A stretch of DNA of 33,981 bases from Rhodospirillaceae bacterium (GTDB lineage Bacteria; Pseudomonadota; Alphaproteobacteria; Rhodospirillales; UBA2165). Below, one piece after another: positions 33,854 to 33,981 of this stretch. The DNA lies in the NCBI GenBank assembly GCA_018649725.1, contig JABIHH010000044.1, forward strand, positions 1 to 33,981. Direction: 5' to 3'. Made by a program: the position numbers and the translations under genes. Under the pieces are notes generated by a model that saw only the letters and a program-made list of their open reading frames with translations, ran no database searches and was not told the origin of the DNA. Within the stretch, counting starts at the first letter, position 1. Each line of letters begins with the position of its first letter.

Positions 33854-33981
33854 CCCAGCTAACTAGTTCAAATACTGTTTAACCCACTGTTTTACTTGTC
33901 TTAATTGATCCTGTGGCTTGGGGTTGTTAAATCGCCACTCACATTCCTTTAAAAATAGCCCAAAATGCTCCTTTGGAACAC
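33846..33981 (-). mobile_element. End of an IS1595-like insertion sequence, cut by the window edge
   Basis: A likely terminal sequence GGGGCTGACCCAGCTAAC begins at about 33846 and is followed immediately by the end of a transposase gene. Only this end of the element is in the window, so the other terminus and target duplication cannot be seen. Confidence 0.6.
33863..33981 (-). CDS. IS1595-like (ISXO2-type) transposase, C-terminal part
   Basis: The last 38 codons of a gene that starts outside the window, read on the minus strand. It contains VPKEHFGLFLKECEWRFNN, then a charged tail ending QYLN and TAG at 33863-33865. The FLKECEWRFNN stretch is characteristic of the end of ISXO2-like transposase domains. 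The frame is open to the window edge. Confidence 0.75.
   Translation of the reverse strand, partial: VPKEHFGLFLKECEWRFNNPKPQDQLRQVKQWVKQYLN

Noticed and set aside
1..33981. CRISPR array, prophage or toxin-antitoxin system
   Set aside because: No regularly spaced direct repeats, phage structural genes or recognisable toxin pairs were found on either strand.

Overview
This window reads as an alphaproteobacterial chromosome segment with roughly balanced base composition. The lineage is an inference. It rests on the style of the genes and on a pair of CCCGGGCTTGACCCGGG-type palindromic repeats, which are common in Alphaproteobacteria. The left two thirds (about 1-24800) is an accessory region for oxidative breakdown of aromatic or aromatic-like compounds. 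The right third (24892-33981) is ordinary housekeeping and regulatory content, ending at the tip of an insertion sequence.

Catabolic region. At the left edge a ferredoxin-FAD-NAD reductase and a twin CDGSH iron-sulfur protein run leftwards, and could supply electrons. Rightwards follow a short-chain dehydrogenase homologue lacking the usual catalytic residues, Rieske oxygenase 1, GntR regulator 1, Rieske 2, a LigB-type extradiol ring-cleavage dioxygenase, Rieske 3, a SnoaL/NTF2-like small protein and Rieske 4. A convergent Ldh2-type dehydrogenase ends on shared bases with Rieske 4. Divergent from it is GntR regulator 2, followed by an amidohydrolase-2 protein and an MFS transporter, then a convergent MarR regulator. 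Next come a solute-binding protein and, convergent to it, a complete dipeptide/oligopeptide-type ABC transporter (two ATPases, two permeases). Between these lie a terminator and two inverted palindromic repeats. Divergent from the transporter is GntR regulator 3, heading a LigJ-like hydratase, a LigK/RraA-like aldolase and Rieske 5.

How the genes may work together (inference). Transporters import substrate. The five Rieske oxygenases hydroxylate or O-demethylate it, and the LigB-type enzyme opens the ring. The LigJ-like and LigK-like enzymes then convert a 4-oxalomesaconate-like product to pyruvate and oxaloacetate. No LigA, LigC or LigI homologue is seen, so a gallate-like shortcut fits better than the full protocatechuate 4,5-cleavage route. 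Three paralogous FCD-type GntR regulators each head a catabolic module, and all end in cysteine. A palindrome with core TCCTAACGTTAGGA overlaps the predicted -10 elements in front of Rieske 1 and GntR 1. A degenerate copy lies before GntR 2.

Right third. This holds a membrane-bound Cache-PAS-PAS histidine kinase, tRNA-Ser(UGA), a lipoprotein, a family 2 glycosyltransferase and an acidic protein of unknown function. Next come a Gfo/Idh/MocA oxidoreductase overlapping an unknown gene, and a DUF427-COG0523 GTPase pair. The edge has a short gene apparently cut by an IS1595-like element whose transposase end reaches the window border.
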